Shown: positions 15,767 to 23,617, counted from the stretch's first letter. The stretch is 37,071 bases of DNA from Bradyrhizobium campsiandrae (GCF_014529705.1 NZ_JAANIH010000080.1:1-37071); one strand, 5' to 3'. Numbers and translations are program-made. Notes: generated from the letters alone by a model not told the origin.

Positions 15767-15810
15767 GGGATCCTCCGTTGAATATGATTATCGCGTCGTC
15801 GCGTTCTGCT

Positions 15811-15908
15811 CGTCATCCTGAGGTGCGAGCACTTGCGAGCCTCGAAGGATGGAGCCGGGCCGTCGCCCTTCGAGGGCCGCTGAAGAAGCGGCCACCTCAG
15901 GGTGACGG
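15811..15908. repeat. Dispersed palindromic repeat, family B (CGTCATCCTGAGGTG type)
   Basis: Outer arms CGTCATCCTGAGGTG and CACCTCAGGGTGACG, with inner CTCGAAGGA/CCTTCGAG arms. A second copy lies at 17441-17571. It sits in the thiE-thiC gap together with a family C element. Confidence 0.88.
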
Positions 15909-15925
15909 ATGACAGTTTTTTGCTC

Positions 15926-16012
15926 CGTCATTGCGAGGAGCCCTTGCGACGAAGCAATCCAGACTGTCTCCGTGGAGGGACTCTGGATTGCTTCGCTGCG
16001 CTCGCAATGACG
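15926..16012. repeat. Dispersed palindromic repeat, family C (CGTCATTGCGAG type)
   Basis: Outer arms CGTCATTGCGAG and CTCGCAATGACG, with inner GAAGCAATCCAGA and TCTGGATTGCTTC arms forming one long hairpin. This is a familiar element of Bradyrhizobium intergenic DNA. It lies 17 bases after the thiE stop inside the thi operon. Confidence 0.9.
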
Positions 16013-16029
16013 AGCGGAGAGAGTTTCGG

Positions 16030-16638
16030 TCACGCCGCCTCCCTTGACTCGCCTAGCCACTGCCGCACGCGGGCATCGGGGTCGGCGTTCTGGGTGACGT
16101 CGGACACCACGGCGATCGAATCTGCGCCCGCGGCAAAGATCTCCGCGGCGTGCTCGAACTTGATGCCGCCGATCGCAACCAGCGGGATGGCGCCGATGCG
16201 CTTCTTCCATTCCGTGATCTTGGGAATGCCCTGCGGCTCGAAGCGCATCGATTTCAGCGTGGTGAAGAAGATCGGGCCGAGGGCGACATAATCTGGCTTG
16301 GCTTCGAGCGCGGTCGCAAGCTCGGCGTCGTCATGGGTGGAGATGCCGAGCGAGAGGCCGGCCTCGCGGATCGCCTTGAGGTCGGCCTCGGCGAGGTCCT
16401 CCTGGCCGAGATGCAGATATTTGGCACCGGCGACGATCGCCGCGCGCCAATAGTCGTTCACGACCAGCTTGGCTTGCGTCCCTTGCGTGATCGCCAGCGC
16501 TTCGGTGACGATCTGCAGCGCTTCGGCGTCGTTCAGATTCTTCGCGCGCAGCTGAATGGTACCGACGCCGAGCTCGGTCAGGCGCTCGACCCACGCCAGG
16601 CTGTCGACCACGGGATAGAAGCGATCAGGATACGGCAT
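16030..16638 (-). CDS. thiE: Thiamine-phosphate synthase
   Basis: A 202-residue TIM-barrel enzyme that joins hydroxymethylpyrimidine diphosphate to the thiazole phosphate. Visible family blocks are GTIQLRAKN (substrate pyrophosphate pocket), KLVVNDYWRAA, YLHLGQEDL, GISTHDD and YVALGPIFFTTLKS, and the phosphate-binding VAIGGI near the C-terminus. The ATG overlaps the end of thiG by 14 bases, so the two are translationally coupled. A TTG six codons earlier is possible but has no SD. Third position of the thiOSGE core of the operon. Confidence 0.95.
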   Translation of the reverse strand: MPYPDRFYPVVDSLAWVERLTELGVGTIQLRAKNLNDAEALQIVTEALAITQGTQAKLVVNDYWRAAIVAGAKYLHLGQEDLAEADLKAIREAGLSLGISTHDDAELATALEAKPDYVALGPIFFTTLKSMRFEPQGIPKITEWKKRIGAIPLVAIGGIKFEHAAEIFAAGADSIAVVSDVTQNADPDARVRQWLGESREAA

Positions 16639-17407
16639 GCCAGAACGGGGTCCCAACGACAGGGGTGGACGGAGAGGCGAAGTCGCGGGCGTTCATCAGC
16701 CCGGCCTCAAATGCGGTACGGCCGGCCTCGCAGCCGAGGCGGAAGGCGTTGGCCATCGCGACGGGATCGGCGGCTTTTGCAATCGCGGTGTTGAGCAGCA
16801 CGGCGTCATAGCCGAGCTCGAGCGCTTCGGCCGCGTGGCTCGGTGCGCCGAGGCCGGCGTCGACCACCAGCGTGATGTCGGGCAGGCGCTCACGCAAGAG
16901 CTTCAAGGCGTCGCGGTTGATGATGCCTTTGGCGCTGCCGATCGGCGCGGCCCACGGCATCACCACCTTGCAGCCGGCATCGACCAGGCGATTGGCGACC
17001 GAGAGGTCCTCGGTGCAATAAGGAAACACTTCAAACCCGTCCTTGATCAGGATGGTGGCGGCTTCGACGAGGCCGACCACGTCCGGCTGCAGCGTGTCGT
17101 TGTCGGCGATGACCTCGAGCTTGATCCAGCCCGTGCCGAACAATTCGCGCGCGAGCTTTGCGGTGGTCACGGCCTCGCGCACGGTGCGGCAGCCGGCGGT
17201 GTTCGGCAGCACGGAGACGTCGAGCTCGCGGATCAGCTTCCAGAACGCGTCCCCGGTCTTGCCGCCGGCGGATTCGCGGCGCAGCGAGACGGTGACGATG
17301 TTCGCGCCCGAGGCGCGGATCGCCGACTGCATGATCGCAGGCGAGGGATAGAGCGCGCTGCCGATGAGCAGGCGGGAGGCGAAGGTTTTGCCGTAGAAGG
17401 TCACCAT
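16625..17407 (-). CDS. thiG: Thiazole synthase
   Basis: A 260-residue TIM-barrel protein of normal length. K96 in GTGWIKLEVI is the Schiff-base lysine that binds deoxyxylulose 5-phosphate. RESAGG, VLPNTAGC, DGFEVFPYC, VVMPWAAPIGS and VVDAGLGAPSHAAEALELG are family blocks. ThiG takes sulphur from the thiocarboxylate of ThiS and the iminoglycine made by ThiO, and the genes for both lie just upstream. A family B repeat of about 130 bases separates it from thiS. Its 3' end overlaps thiE. Confidence 0.97.
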   Translation of the reverse strand: MVTFYGKTFASRLLIGSALYPSPAIMQSAIRASGANIVTVSLRRESAGGKTGDAFWKLIRELDVSVLPNTAGCRTVREAVTTAKLARELFGTGWIKLEVIADNDTLQPDVVGLVEAATILIKDGFEVFPYCTEDLSVANRLVDAGCKVVMPWAAPIGSAKGIINRDALKLLRERLPDITLVVDAGLGAPSHAAEALELGYDAVLLNTAIAKAADPVAMANAFRLGCEAGRTAFEAGLMNARDFASPSTPVVGTPFWHAVS

Positions 17408-17440
17408 GTCCTAATTTCCTTGCAGGCAACAGGCGCGGGC

Positions 17441-17571
17441 CGTCATCCTGAGGTGCGCGCTCTTGCGCGCCTCGAAGGATGACAGAGGTGTGCGCGGCCA
17501 TCCTTCGAGGCGAGCCGAAGACGGCTCGCACCTCCAGCGACGAGCGCTGCGCGCTCGCGCGGGGATGACGG
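17441..17571. repeat. Dispersed palindromic repeat, family B, inside the thi operon
   Basis: Begins CGTCATCCTGAGGTGCG and ends GGGGATGACG, with inner CTCGAAGGAT/ATCCTTCGAG and GCGCGCTC-type arms. It fills most of the 190-base thiS-thiG gap. It likely forms a strong RNA hairpin in the polycistronic message. Confidence 0.87.
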
Positions 17572-17597
17572 CGGAGTTCGTGGCGGTAGGCATCACC

Positions 17598-17795
17598 TCA
17601 CCCTCCCTGCCGCGGCGTGATGATCTCGATCTCGTCGCCGGCCTTCAGGCTCGTCTCGGCCCAGCGGCTCTTGGGCACGACGTCGTAGTTCAGCGCGATG
17701 GCGTAATGCGTGCCCTCGTAGTCGAGCTCGGAGAGCAGTGCATCGACGCTCGCTGAACTGATCTCGCGCTGCTCGCCGTTGACGATTACAAGCAT
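17598..17795 (-). CDS. thiS: Sulphur carrier protein ThiS
   Basis: A 65-residue ubiquitin-fold protein: MLVIVNGEQREI opens the first strand, LNYDVVPKSRW and LKAGDEIEIITP are family blocks, and it ends in the obligatory GG. The terminal glycine is adenylated and turned into a thiocarboxylate that donates sulphur to ThiG. The gene begins seven bases after thiO. No thiF is in the window, so activation must come from a ThiF/MoeB-type enzyme elsewhere. Confidence 0.96.
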   Translation of the reverse strand: MLVIVNGEQREISSASVDALLSELDYEGTHYAIALNYDVVPKSRWAETSLKAGDEIEIITPRQGG

Positions 17796-17802
17796 TGCAC
17801 GA

Positions 17803-18813
17803 TCACCCGCATTGCATCACCTCGTTGTCGATCTGGCCGCGCTCGACGAAAGCGAGCGTCAGCTCGGCCAGCGCGGGGGCGATCAGGAAGCCGTGGCGGT
17901 AGAGCCCGTTGACGCTGATCTTGCCGCCGCGCACGCCGATGCGCGGCAAATTGTCGGGAAAGGCCGGGCGCAGGCCGGAGCCTAATTCGACGATGCGGGC
18001 CTCGCCAAAGGCCGGGTGCACCGTGTAGGCGGCGCCGAGCAGCTCCAGCGCCGAGCGGACGGAAACGCCGGTGTCCTCGGCCTCGATCGAGGTCGCGCCC
18101 AGCATGAACATGTTATCCTCGCGCGGGATCACGTAGAGCGGCCAGCGCGGATGGATCAGCCGCACCGGACGCGCAAGCTGCACCTCGGAGGTCTCGATCA
18201 GGATCATCTCGCCCTTGACGCCGCGCAAGTTCGGCTGCTCGTCGCGCGCAGCGATGCCGCGGCAGTCGATGACGATGCCGTCAATGTCTTCCTTCGTGAC
18301 ATCGCTGCCGAACTTGATGGTGCCGCCGGCGGCCCTGATGCGCTCATGCAGCTTCGGCAGCACGCGGCGCGGCTCGACATGGCCTTCAGTGGGGAAGAAC
18401 AGCGCATCGCGGAAGCGGCCCTCCAGCGACGGCTCGAGCTCCGCAAGGCTCGCGGCATCGAGCCGCCGGTGGCCCTCGGTCATTCGAGCGAAGCGTTCGA
18501 AGTCGTTGCGCTCGCGCGGATGCGCCACGACGAGCGAGCCGTTGAAGGGCGCATCGGGCAGCTCGCGGCGCCAGATGTCGAGCGAGCGCAGGCCGAGCCG
18601 GCTGATGATGGGCTCGGCGATTTCCGCCTCGCAATAGGGCGCGAGCATGCCGCCGGCCCAGTGGCTGGTGGCGTCGGTCATGGCGGCGTCACCACGCTCG
18701 TGGAGCGTCACGGTGTGGCCGGCCTGCGCGAACAGCAGCGCCTGCCAGGCCCCTGCGATGCCTGCGCCGATGATGGATACCGGGGAATCCGGTCGCTTGG
18801 TGGTCTGCAACAT
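17803..18813 (-). CDS. thiO: Glycine oxidase, FAD-dependent
   Basis: A 336-residue flavoprotein of the D-amino-acid oxidase type. The dinucleotide fold GAGIAG is at 16-21; HWAGGMLAPYCEAE follows as the conserved FAD-contact block. LGATSIEAED and GLRPAFPDNLPRIG are typical C-terminal blocks, with the substrate arginine expected in GLRP. It oxidises glycine to the imine used by ThiG, the aerobic alternative to ThiH. First gene of the operon. The ATG is 4 bases after the TPP aptamer, and the SD-like AAGGGA is part of the aptamer's 3' strand, so translation is directly switchable. Confidence 0.95.
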   Translation of the reverse strand: MLQTTKRPDSPVSIIGAGIAGAWQALLFAQAGHTVTLHERGDAAMTDATSHWAGGMLAPYCEAEIAEPIISRLGLRSLDIWRRELPDAPFNGSLVVAHPRERNDFERFARMTEGHRRLDAASLAELEPSLEGRFRDALFFPTEGHVEPRRVLPKLHERIRAAGGTIKFGSDVTKEDIDGIVIDCRGIAARDEQPNLRGVKGEMILIETSEVQLARPVRLIHPRWPLYVIPREDNMFMLGATSIEAEDTGVSVRSALELLGAAYTVHPAFGEARIVELGSGLRPAFPDNLPRIGVRGGKISVNGLYRHGFLIAPALAELTLAFVERGQIDNEVMQCG

Positions 18814-18817
18814 CCCT

Positions 18818-18925
18818 GTCCCTTCGCCGGCATGACCCGGATCAGGTTCAAAGGGTCACCGCGGTCCTGGGCGGTATTGCCCATTTAGCGGTATCTCAGC
18901 TCCTCCTCGGAGCACCCCTCGGAAC
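18818..18925 (-). ncRNA. TPP riboswitch (THI element) upstream of thiO
   Basis: The minus strand carries the conserved TPP aptamer: GGGGTGCTCC, then CTGAGATACC (pyrimidine-binding J3/2 arm), a variable P3 hairpin, and ACCCTTTGAACCTGATCCGG (diphosphate arm region) followed by ATGCCGGCGAAGGGA. P1 can form between GUUCC (18925-18921) and GGGAC (18822-18818). The 3' strand of P1 includes the likely SD of thiO, which begins 4 bases later. Binding of thiamine diphosphate would hide the SD and stop translation. No terminator hairpin with a T run is present, so control is probably translational. Confidence 0.97.
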
Positions 18926-18931
18926 GGCTCT

Positions 18932-18960
18932 AATGTAGGCTAGTGGGGCAGGCTGGTCAA
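18932..18960 (-). promoter_or_regulatory. Promoter of the thi operon
   Basis: On the minus strand TTGACC (18960-18955) and TACATT (18937-18932) have a 17-base spacer. Transcription starting about seven bases after the -10 would begin at about 18925, the first base of the aptamer. The -35 contains the stop codon of the upstream transglycosylase gene. Confidence 0.75.
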
Positions 18961-19508
18961 CGTATGCCGCCCGGAACCTGAGCGCGCGCGTTGCGGACCT
19001 CGTGGGCGAGCTTGCGTTGCCGCGCTGCGCCGAACATCGGCTGTGGATTGCCTGATGGCTCCAGCTGGGGCTCGAAGCTCGCCTGTTGCAGCATCTCCTG
19101 ACGCTGCCGCTTTGCAGCGTAGTAATAGCCGCCCGCGAAATAACGCACGGCTCGGTCGTGATCGCCATTGGCGGCGTGATAGGCGCCGGCGAGGTACTTC
19201 ACGGCATAGGTGAGGTTGGTGTTGGGGTCGCGCAGGCCGCTTGCATCGCCGGTGTAGCCGAGGCCGCGGGCGGTCGCGAGCTTGATCTGCATGAGGCCGA
19301 TGGTGCCGCCATGGCCGACCAGGGCCGGCTGATAGCGGCTCTCGCGCATGATGACGCGATGCACCAGCGCCTCCGGCACGCCGTTGGCGCGCGCGTGCAT
19401 CGCGACCATTTCGGCATAGTCGGCCTGGCCTGCGATTGCGGCCTGCGACGTCACCAGTGATGACACCGATCCGGCCGCGAGCAGCGCGGCGATGCGTAAG
19501 ATTTTCAT
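18957..19508 (-). CDS. Lytic transglycosylase (SLT domain), exported
   Basis: A 183-residue protein with a signal peptide (1-26, ending AIA). The SLT domain shows the catalytic E56 in RESRYQPALV, GTIGLMQIKLATARGLG, and DPNTNLTYAVKYLAG. It cleaves the glycan backbone of peptidoglycan, leaving 1,6-anhydromuramic ends. The C-terminal 50 residues are basic and low in structure. Such small SLT proteins assist turnover or insertion of envelope machines. Transcribed alone, with the thi promoter embedded in its stop codon region. The GGGATTTGAG before the ATG supports the start. Confidence 0.9.
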   Translation of the reverse strand: MKILRIAALLAAGSVSSLVTSQAAIAGQADYAEMVAMHARANGVPEALVHRVIMRESRYQPALVGHGGTIGLMQIKLATARGLGYTGDASGLRDPNTNLTYAVKYLAGAYHAANGDHDRAVRYFAGGYYYAAKRQRQEMLQQASFEPQLEPSGNPQPMFGAARQRKLAHEVRNARAQVPGGIR

Positions 19509-19741
19509 CTCAAATCCCGGAATGCCTGAGTGAGCTGCACCCGGCGGCCGTTAGGCCTGCCGAACGCGGCGATGATGTGACCAAACGCCGCCCTTGCCGC
19601 TTTTGCGGCGCCGGGCCGGTGTGGGCGACCCGATGCTGACGCACGAGTTCCCTCAGGCGGGCAGCTCGCGGCAGCAAGCCTGTCTATTCGCCCCGGCGCG
19701 CGAAAGCGAGTATGAAGCCCTCGCGAATCGGGAGAGGTGCC

Positions 19742-19963
19742 ATGACGAAAGCAGCGGTGCCAACAGCAACCATGGTCGACACTCACGGCGGCGAAATCCC
19801 CACCCAGAACCCATGTGCCCAGTGCGGCGCGCCGATCGCGCAGCCCGACTGGATCGAGCCGGGCGAGGGACGGATCTCCTATCTCTGGACCTGCCGCACC
19901 TGCGGCTATCGCTTCGAGGCGATCGCGATCTTCGACGTATCGGCGATCCCGCTGGCGGCTTAA
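19742..19963 (+). CDS. Small zinc-ribbon protein
   Basis: A 73-residue protein with two knuckles, CAQCGAP and CRTCGYRF, spaced to bind one zinc in a rubredoxin-like ribbon. The N-terminal 20 residues look disordered. There is no DNA-binding or enzymatic domain beyond the ribbon. The start is fixed by GAGAGG four bases before the ATG; an earlier in-frame ATG lacks an SD. The stop overlaps the stop of the convergent histidine kinase gene by two bases. Function unknown. Confidence 0.8.
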   Translation: MTKAAVPTATMVDTHGGEIPTQNPCAQCGAPIAQPDWIEPGEGRISYLWTCRTCGYRFEAIAIFDVSAIPLAA

Positions 19964-21297
19964 GCGGCGACTTGCGCCGCGAGCCGCGGCTGCTGCCATA
20001 TCGGCAATTGCATCCGGACGATCAGCCCGTGCGGCTGGCGGTCGTGCAGCGACAGCTCGCCGCCATGGGCGAGCGAGATCGCGCGTGCGATCGACAGGCC
20101 GAGGCCGAAGCCGGTGGAATCGTCCATGGTGCGCGCGTCGTCGCCGCGCACGAACGGCTCCAGCATCTCCTGCTTGCGCGCATCCGAAATGCCGGGGCCG
20201 TCGTCCTCGACATCGATGACGAGACTGGTGCCCGACACGTCGAGGCGGATCGTCACCTCGGCGCCGAAGCGCACCGCGTTCTCGACGAGGTTGGTGACGC
20301 CGCGATGCAGATCGTCGGGGCGCGCGGCGGCGGTGGCGGAGGCAGGGCCGTCATAGTGCACGACATGGCCCATGTCGCCGAACTGGTCGGCGATGAGCTG
20401 CAGCGTCGAGGCGATGTCGACCAGCGTCACCGCCTCGATCTTGCGATCGTTGCGCAGGAGCGACAGCACGCTTTCCAGCATCGAGCGCATCTGGTCGAGG
20501 TCGACAAGCATGCGCTTGCGATTGCCCTCGTCCTCGATGAACTCGGCGCGCAGGCGAAGCCGCGTGATCGGGGTGCGCAAATCGTGGCTGATCGCCGCCA
20601 GCATCTTGGTGCGATCCGACATCAGCCGCGCGATCCGCTCATGCATGCGGTTGAGCGCGCGGGCCACCAAGCGGATCTCCTCCGGGCCGCGTTCGGGCAG
20701 CGGCTCGGCGGTGCCGTCGAGGCTGAAATTTTCGGCGGTCTCGGCAAAGGCGGACAAGGGCGCGGCGAGCGCGCGCGCGGCCCACAGGCCGAGCACGGTG
20801 ATGCAGATGAAGGCGGTCATCAACGTGATCAGCCACGGGGCGCCCCACAACCAGGGATGCGGGCCGTTCTCGACATGGCCCGCGATCATCGTGCCGTCGG
20901 GCAATTCCACGCCGATGCGGTGGGCGTCGCCCCCGGGCGCGAGCTGCACCATCTTGTAGCCGCGGCCGAGATGGCGGTGGAGCCCGCGCAGGTGCAGGCT
21001 CTCATTGTCCTCGACGACCACAGCCGTCCCGGGTGCGAGCGTCTCGATGTCAAGCCTCGGAAAGGCGCGAGCAAGATCTGCGATCAGGCGCGGCCGCTCT
21101 TCCGGCCTGGCGGAGCCGAGCAGCAGCGCGGCATCGGTCAGTTGATGGGCGCCGTCCGGCGGCGTCTCCGGTCGGTCGGGCCGGATCATCAGGAACGCAG
21201 TGGTGACGACGAGATGCAGCGCGACGGTCGAGGCCAGCACCAGCACGGCGATCTGCCCGCCGATGCCCTTGAGGTGAAAGAACCCGAACGGCTTCAT
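19960..21297 (-). CDS. Sensor histidine kinase, EnvZ-type
   Basis: A 445-residue membrane kinase. TM1 about 14-36, periplasmic domain 37-150, TM2 about 151-173, HAMP to about 225, H-box AAISHDLRTPITRL with H238, then the catalytic domain with N-box NLVENAVRFG, G1 VEDDGPGIS and G2 GFGLGLSIA. The periplasmic region is small and contains histidines but no known sensor fold. It should phosphorylate the response regulator encoded 16 bases upstream in the same operon. The layout matches EnvZ/OmpR-family pairs. The stimulus is unknown. Confidence 0.95.
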   Translation of the reverse strand: MKPFGFFHLKGIGGQIAVLVLASTVALHLVVTTAFLMIRPDRPETPPDGAHQLTDAALLLGSARPEERPRLIADLARAFPRLDIETLAPGTAVVVEDNESLHLRGLHRHLGRGYKMVQLAPGGDAHRIGVELPDGTMIAGHVENGPHPWLWGAPWLITLMTAFICITVLGLWAARALAAPLSAFAETAENFSLDGTAEPLPERGPEEIRLVARALNRMHERIARLMSDRTKMLAAISHDLRTPITRLRLRAEFIEDEGNRKRMLVDLDQMRSMLESVLSLLRNDRKIEAVTLVDIASTLQLIADQFGDMGHVVHYDGPASATAAARPDDLHRGVTNLVENAVRFGAEVTIRLDVSGTSLVIDVEDDGPGISDARKQEMLEPFVRGDDARTMDDSTGFGLGLSIARAISLAHGGELSLHDRQPHGLIVRMQLPIWQQPRLAAQVAA

Positions 21298-21313
21298 CGT
21301 CTCAAAAACCCCG

Positions 21314-22054
21314 TCAGTTGCTCAGGGGCGTCGTAACGGCTTCCGTCCGGGGCGTAAACAGGTAACCGCCGGAGCGCACCGTCTTGATGATGGTGGGATC
21401 GGCCGGATTGGGCTCGATCTTGCGGCGGATGCGGCTGACCAGCACGTCGATGGATCGCTCGAACGAGCCGGTGTTGCGGCCTTGCGTGAGGTCGAGCAGG
21501 CTGTCGCGCGAGAGCACGCGGCCGGGCCGTTCGCAGAACGTCCTGAGCAGGTCGAACTCGGCGCTGGTGACCGCGACGCGCGCGCCTTCCGGATTGCGCA
21601 GCTCGCGCAGCCGCAAATCGATGCGCCAGCCCTCGAAGGCGAGCGTCGACGCACCCTCGATCGAACTTGCGGCCTGTGCAGAGGCCTGACGCCGCAGCAC
21701 CGCGTTGATGCGGGCGAGCAGCTCGCGCGGGTTGAACGGTTTCGGCAAATAGTCGTCGGCGCCCATCTCGAGGCCGACAATGCGATCGACGTCCTCGCCG
21801 CGCGCGGTCAGCATGATGATCGGCGTCTGTGCTTCCGAGCGCACCTTGCGGCACAAAGTGAGGCCGTCCTCGCCGGGCAGCATGACGTCGAGGATGATGA
21901 GATCAACGCGGTGGTCGGCCATGGCACGCGACATCTCGCGGCCGTCGCTCACGGCGGTGACGTTGCAGGAGTTGTTGCGCAAATATTTCGCAATCAACGT
22001 CCGCGTTTCGCGGTCGTCCTCGACGACCAGAATGTTGGGAGAGGGAATAGCCAT
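21314..22054 (-). CDS. OmpR-family response regulator
   Basis: A 246-residue two-domain protein. Receiver domain about 5-125 with the acidic pocket D13/D14, phosphoacceptor D56 in LIILDVMLPG and the conserved lysine in YLPKPF. The C-terminal OmpR winged helix (about 145-235) has the EFDLLRTFCERPGRVLSRDSL and RRKIEPNP segments and a GYLF hairpin. It is the partner of the adjacent kinase. The start at MAIPSPN is chosen by family length; the frame runs 61 codons further upstream without family resemblance, and no strong SD is visible. The 181-base upstream gap is shared with the divergent gene at 22236. Confidence 0.94.
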   Translation of the reverse strand: MAIPSPNILVVEDDRETRTLIAKYLRNNSCNVTAVSDGREMSRAMADHRVDLIILDVMLPGEDGLTLCRKVRSEAQTPIIMLTARGEDVDRIVGLEMGADDYLPKPFNPRELLARINAVLRRQASAQAASSIEGASTLAFEGWRIDLRLRELRNPEGARVAVTSAEFDLLRTFCERPGRVLSRDSLLDLTQGRNTGSFERSIDVLVSRIRRKIEPNPADPTIIKTVRSGGYLFTPRTEAVTTPLSN

Positions 22055-22235
22055 GGGCTTTGTTTGTCCAAGATTCGGGCCAAAAGGCGAGGATTTTTGT
22101 TTCAGTTTGTTTCCGATCGCATTTCCGCAACAGGGGGCAACGACTCGGGCGTCGTACGGCAAGATCTCGTTAAGCCCGTTAACCATAGCGTGGCGCAGTC
22201 GCGTACGAAACCCCGCAAAAACCCATGGTGCACTC

Positions 22236-22802
22236 ATGACTTCGATTTCGGCGACCTCCGCCGGTCAATACCAGTCGCCGCTGCAGCGGCTGCAGCAGGA
22301 ATTGCAATCGGACGTGTCGGACGGGACGATCTCGTCGTCGGATCAATCCGCGCTCACGACCGCCCTGCAGGATATCGATACGGCGCTTCAGCAGGGCCGG
22401 TCCAGCGATCAGTCGAGCGGCAGCAGGCCGTCCAAGGACGGACTGAAATCCAAGATCGACGATCTCATTTCGAACGAGGTCTCGAACGGGACGCTGACGT
22501 CGAGCCAGGCCGACGAGCTGAAGGGCGTGTTTCAGTCCGCCTTCGGCAAGGGGGCCGGTGGCGCTAAGGGTGCAGGCGGGCCGCCTCCTGGCCCGCCGCC
22601 GTCGGATGACGGTTCCTCGGATTCGTCGACGGACGCGACGAGCAGCAGCTCGACCGACAGCAGCACCGCGAAGATCCTCGAGCAGTTCCTGCAGGCGCTG
22701 CAGCAATCGCAGTCGTCGTCGAACGCGTCCTACGGTGCGACCGGTACGGCGGGCGCGAGCAGCACGGATATCTCCGCGCTTCTGATCGACTACACGAGCT
22801 GA
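22236..22802 (+). CDS. Low-complexity protein with two internal helical repeats
   Basis: A 188-residue protein. Two related helical units occur: one at about 24-50 (SDVSDGTISSSDQSALTTAL) and one at about 75-98 (SNEVSNGTLTSSQADELKGV). Both have the pattern D/N-V-S-D/N-G-T-I/L-S/T-S-S before a helix, which looks like a degenerate hairpin or EF-hand-like unit. Then follow a glycine/proline linker (GGPPPGPPP), a serine-rich stretch and a glutamine-rich helix. No signal peptide. The family is unknown to me. It is divergent from the response regulator; a TTAACCAT half-site lies 50 bases upstream. Confidence 0.7.
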   Translation: MTSISATSAGQYQSPLQRLQQELQSDVSDGTISSSDQSALTTALQDIDTALQQGRSSDQSSGSRPSKDGLKSKIDDLISNEVSNGTLTSSQADELKGVFQSAFGKGAGGAKGAGGPPPGPPPSDDGSSDSSTDATSSSSTDSSTAKILEQFLQALQQSQSSSNASYGATGTAGASSTDISALLIDYTS

Positions 22803-22954
22803 CCCGAGCGACGCGGGTCGGCCTGTTCCTCGCCGCGATTCGTGCTTTACCCAGGGCGCATGATCGTCGGCGGGGAACAGTGCAATGTTCCTCGGTGACG
22901 CAGTAACCTTGCTCGCAATGCAGCGCAGCCGTGCGACGAAATTGCCGCAGCCAC

Positions 22955-22979
22955 GGAACTGCTGCTGATCGTCGCTGTT
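22955..22979 (+). promoter_or_regulatory. Putative EcfG-type general stress promoter
   Basis: GGAAC (22955-22959), 17 bases, then GTT (22977-22979) fits the EcfG/RpoE2 pattern GGAAC-N16/17-(C)GTT. It would start transcription about 30 bases before the PRC-barrel gene. A separate palindrome GGAACAGTGCAATGTTCC lies further upstream (22874-22891). Confidence 0.55.
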
Positions 22980-23017
22980 TTCTCCGCACAAGTTTTCTGC
23001 TGAAGGAGAGGACAACG

Positions 23018-23545
23018 ATGTTGATGAAATCGATCGCCGCCGGTCTTGCCGGCACGGCTCTGCTTGCGACCGTCGCGTTTGCGCAAAACCCGACAACCAC
23101 CGCCGACAAATCGCCCACCGCGACCACCACGACGACGAGTGCGTCGGGCGAATGGCGCGCCTCGAAGATGGCGGGCGTGAAGGTCTATAACGATGCCAAC
23201 GAGAACATCGGCTCGATCAACGACCTGCTGATGGACAAGAGCGGCGCGGTGAAAATCGCGGTGATTGGCGTCGGCGGCTTCCTCGGCATGGGCGAGCATC
23301 TCGTGGCCGTGCCCTATGAGAAGCTGAAATTCGTCAACGAGGCGGTGGCCTATACGGGCACCGGCACAAATCCGGCAAATCCGAACGCCAAGCCCGCCGC
23401 GACCACGACGACCGGCGCTGCGACCGGCACCGACAACAAGACCACGACGACCAGTTCGTCCTCGAAGTGGTATCCTGACCACGCCGTGTTCAATGCGACC
23501 AAGGACGAGCTGAAGAACATGCCCGAGTTCAAGTATTCGGAGTAA
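23018..23545 (+). CDS. Exported PRC-barrel domain protein
   Basis: A 175-residue protein with a signal peptide (1-22, ending AFA), a threonine-rich linker, and a PRC-barrel (about 45-105: VKVYNDANENIGSINDLLMD through VAVPYEKLKF). A second Thr/Ser linker precedes a short basic C-terminus. PRC-barrel proteins of this type are abundant periplasmic proteins induced in the general stress response of alphaproteobacteria; the molecular role is unknown. AAGGAGAGG before the ATG is a strong SD. An EcfG-type promoter lies upstream. Confidence 0.88.
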   Translation: MLMKSIAAGLAGTALLATVAFAQNPTTTADKSPTATTTTTSASGEWRASKMAGVKVYNDANENIGSINDLLMDKSGAVKIAVIGVGGFLGMGEHLVAVPYEKLKFVNEAVAYTGTGTNPANPNAKPAATTTTGAATGTDNKTTTTSSSSKWYPDHAVFNATKDELKNMPEFKYSE

Positions 23546-23568
23546 TGGGCTTCTAAACGCCTAAACGA

Positions 23569-23596
23569 AGCGCGCCCGGTTTTCACCGGGCGCGCT
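23569..23596 (+). terminator. Hairpin terminator after the PRC-barrel gene
   Basis: Perfect 11-bp GC-rich stem (23569-23579 with 23586-23596), loop TTTTCA. The T run after it is poor, so termination may be weak or serve both strands. Confidence 0.65.
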
Positions 23597-23617
23597 GTCG
23601 TGAGTTTCGTTCTTTCA

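Noticed and set aside
15788..16210. A minus-strand frame in the thiE-thiC gap
   Set aside because: Its codons come from palindromic repeat elements and the end of thiE; no independent SD or family match.
19594..21336. A 580-codon plus-strand frame opposite the histidine kinase
   Set aside because: Shadow frame with low-complexity composition; the kinase motifs on the minus strand are decisive.
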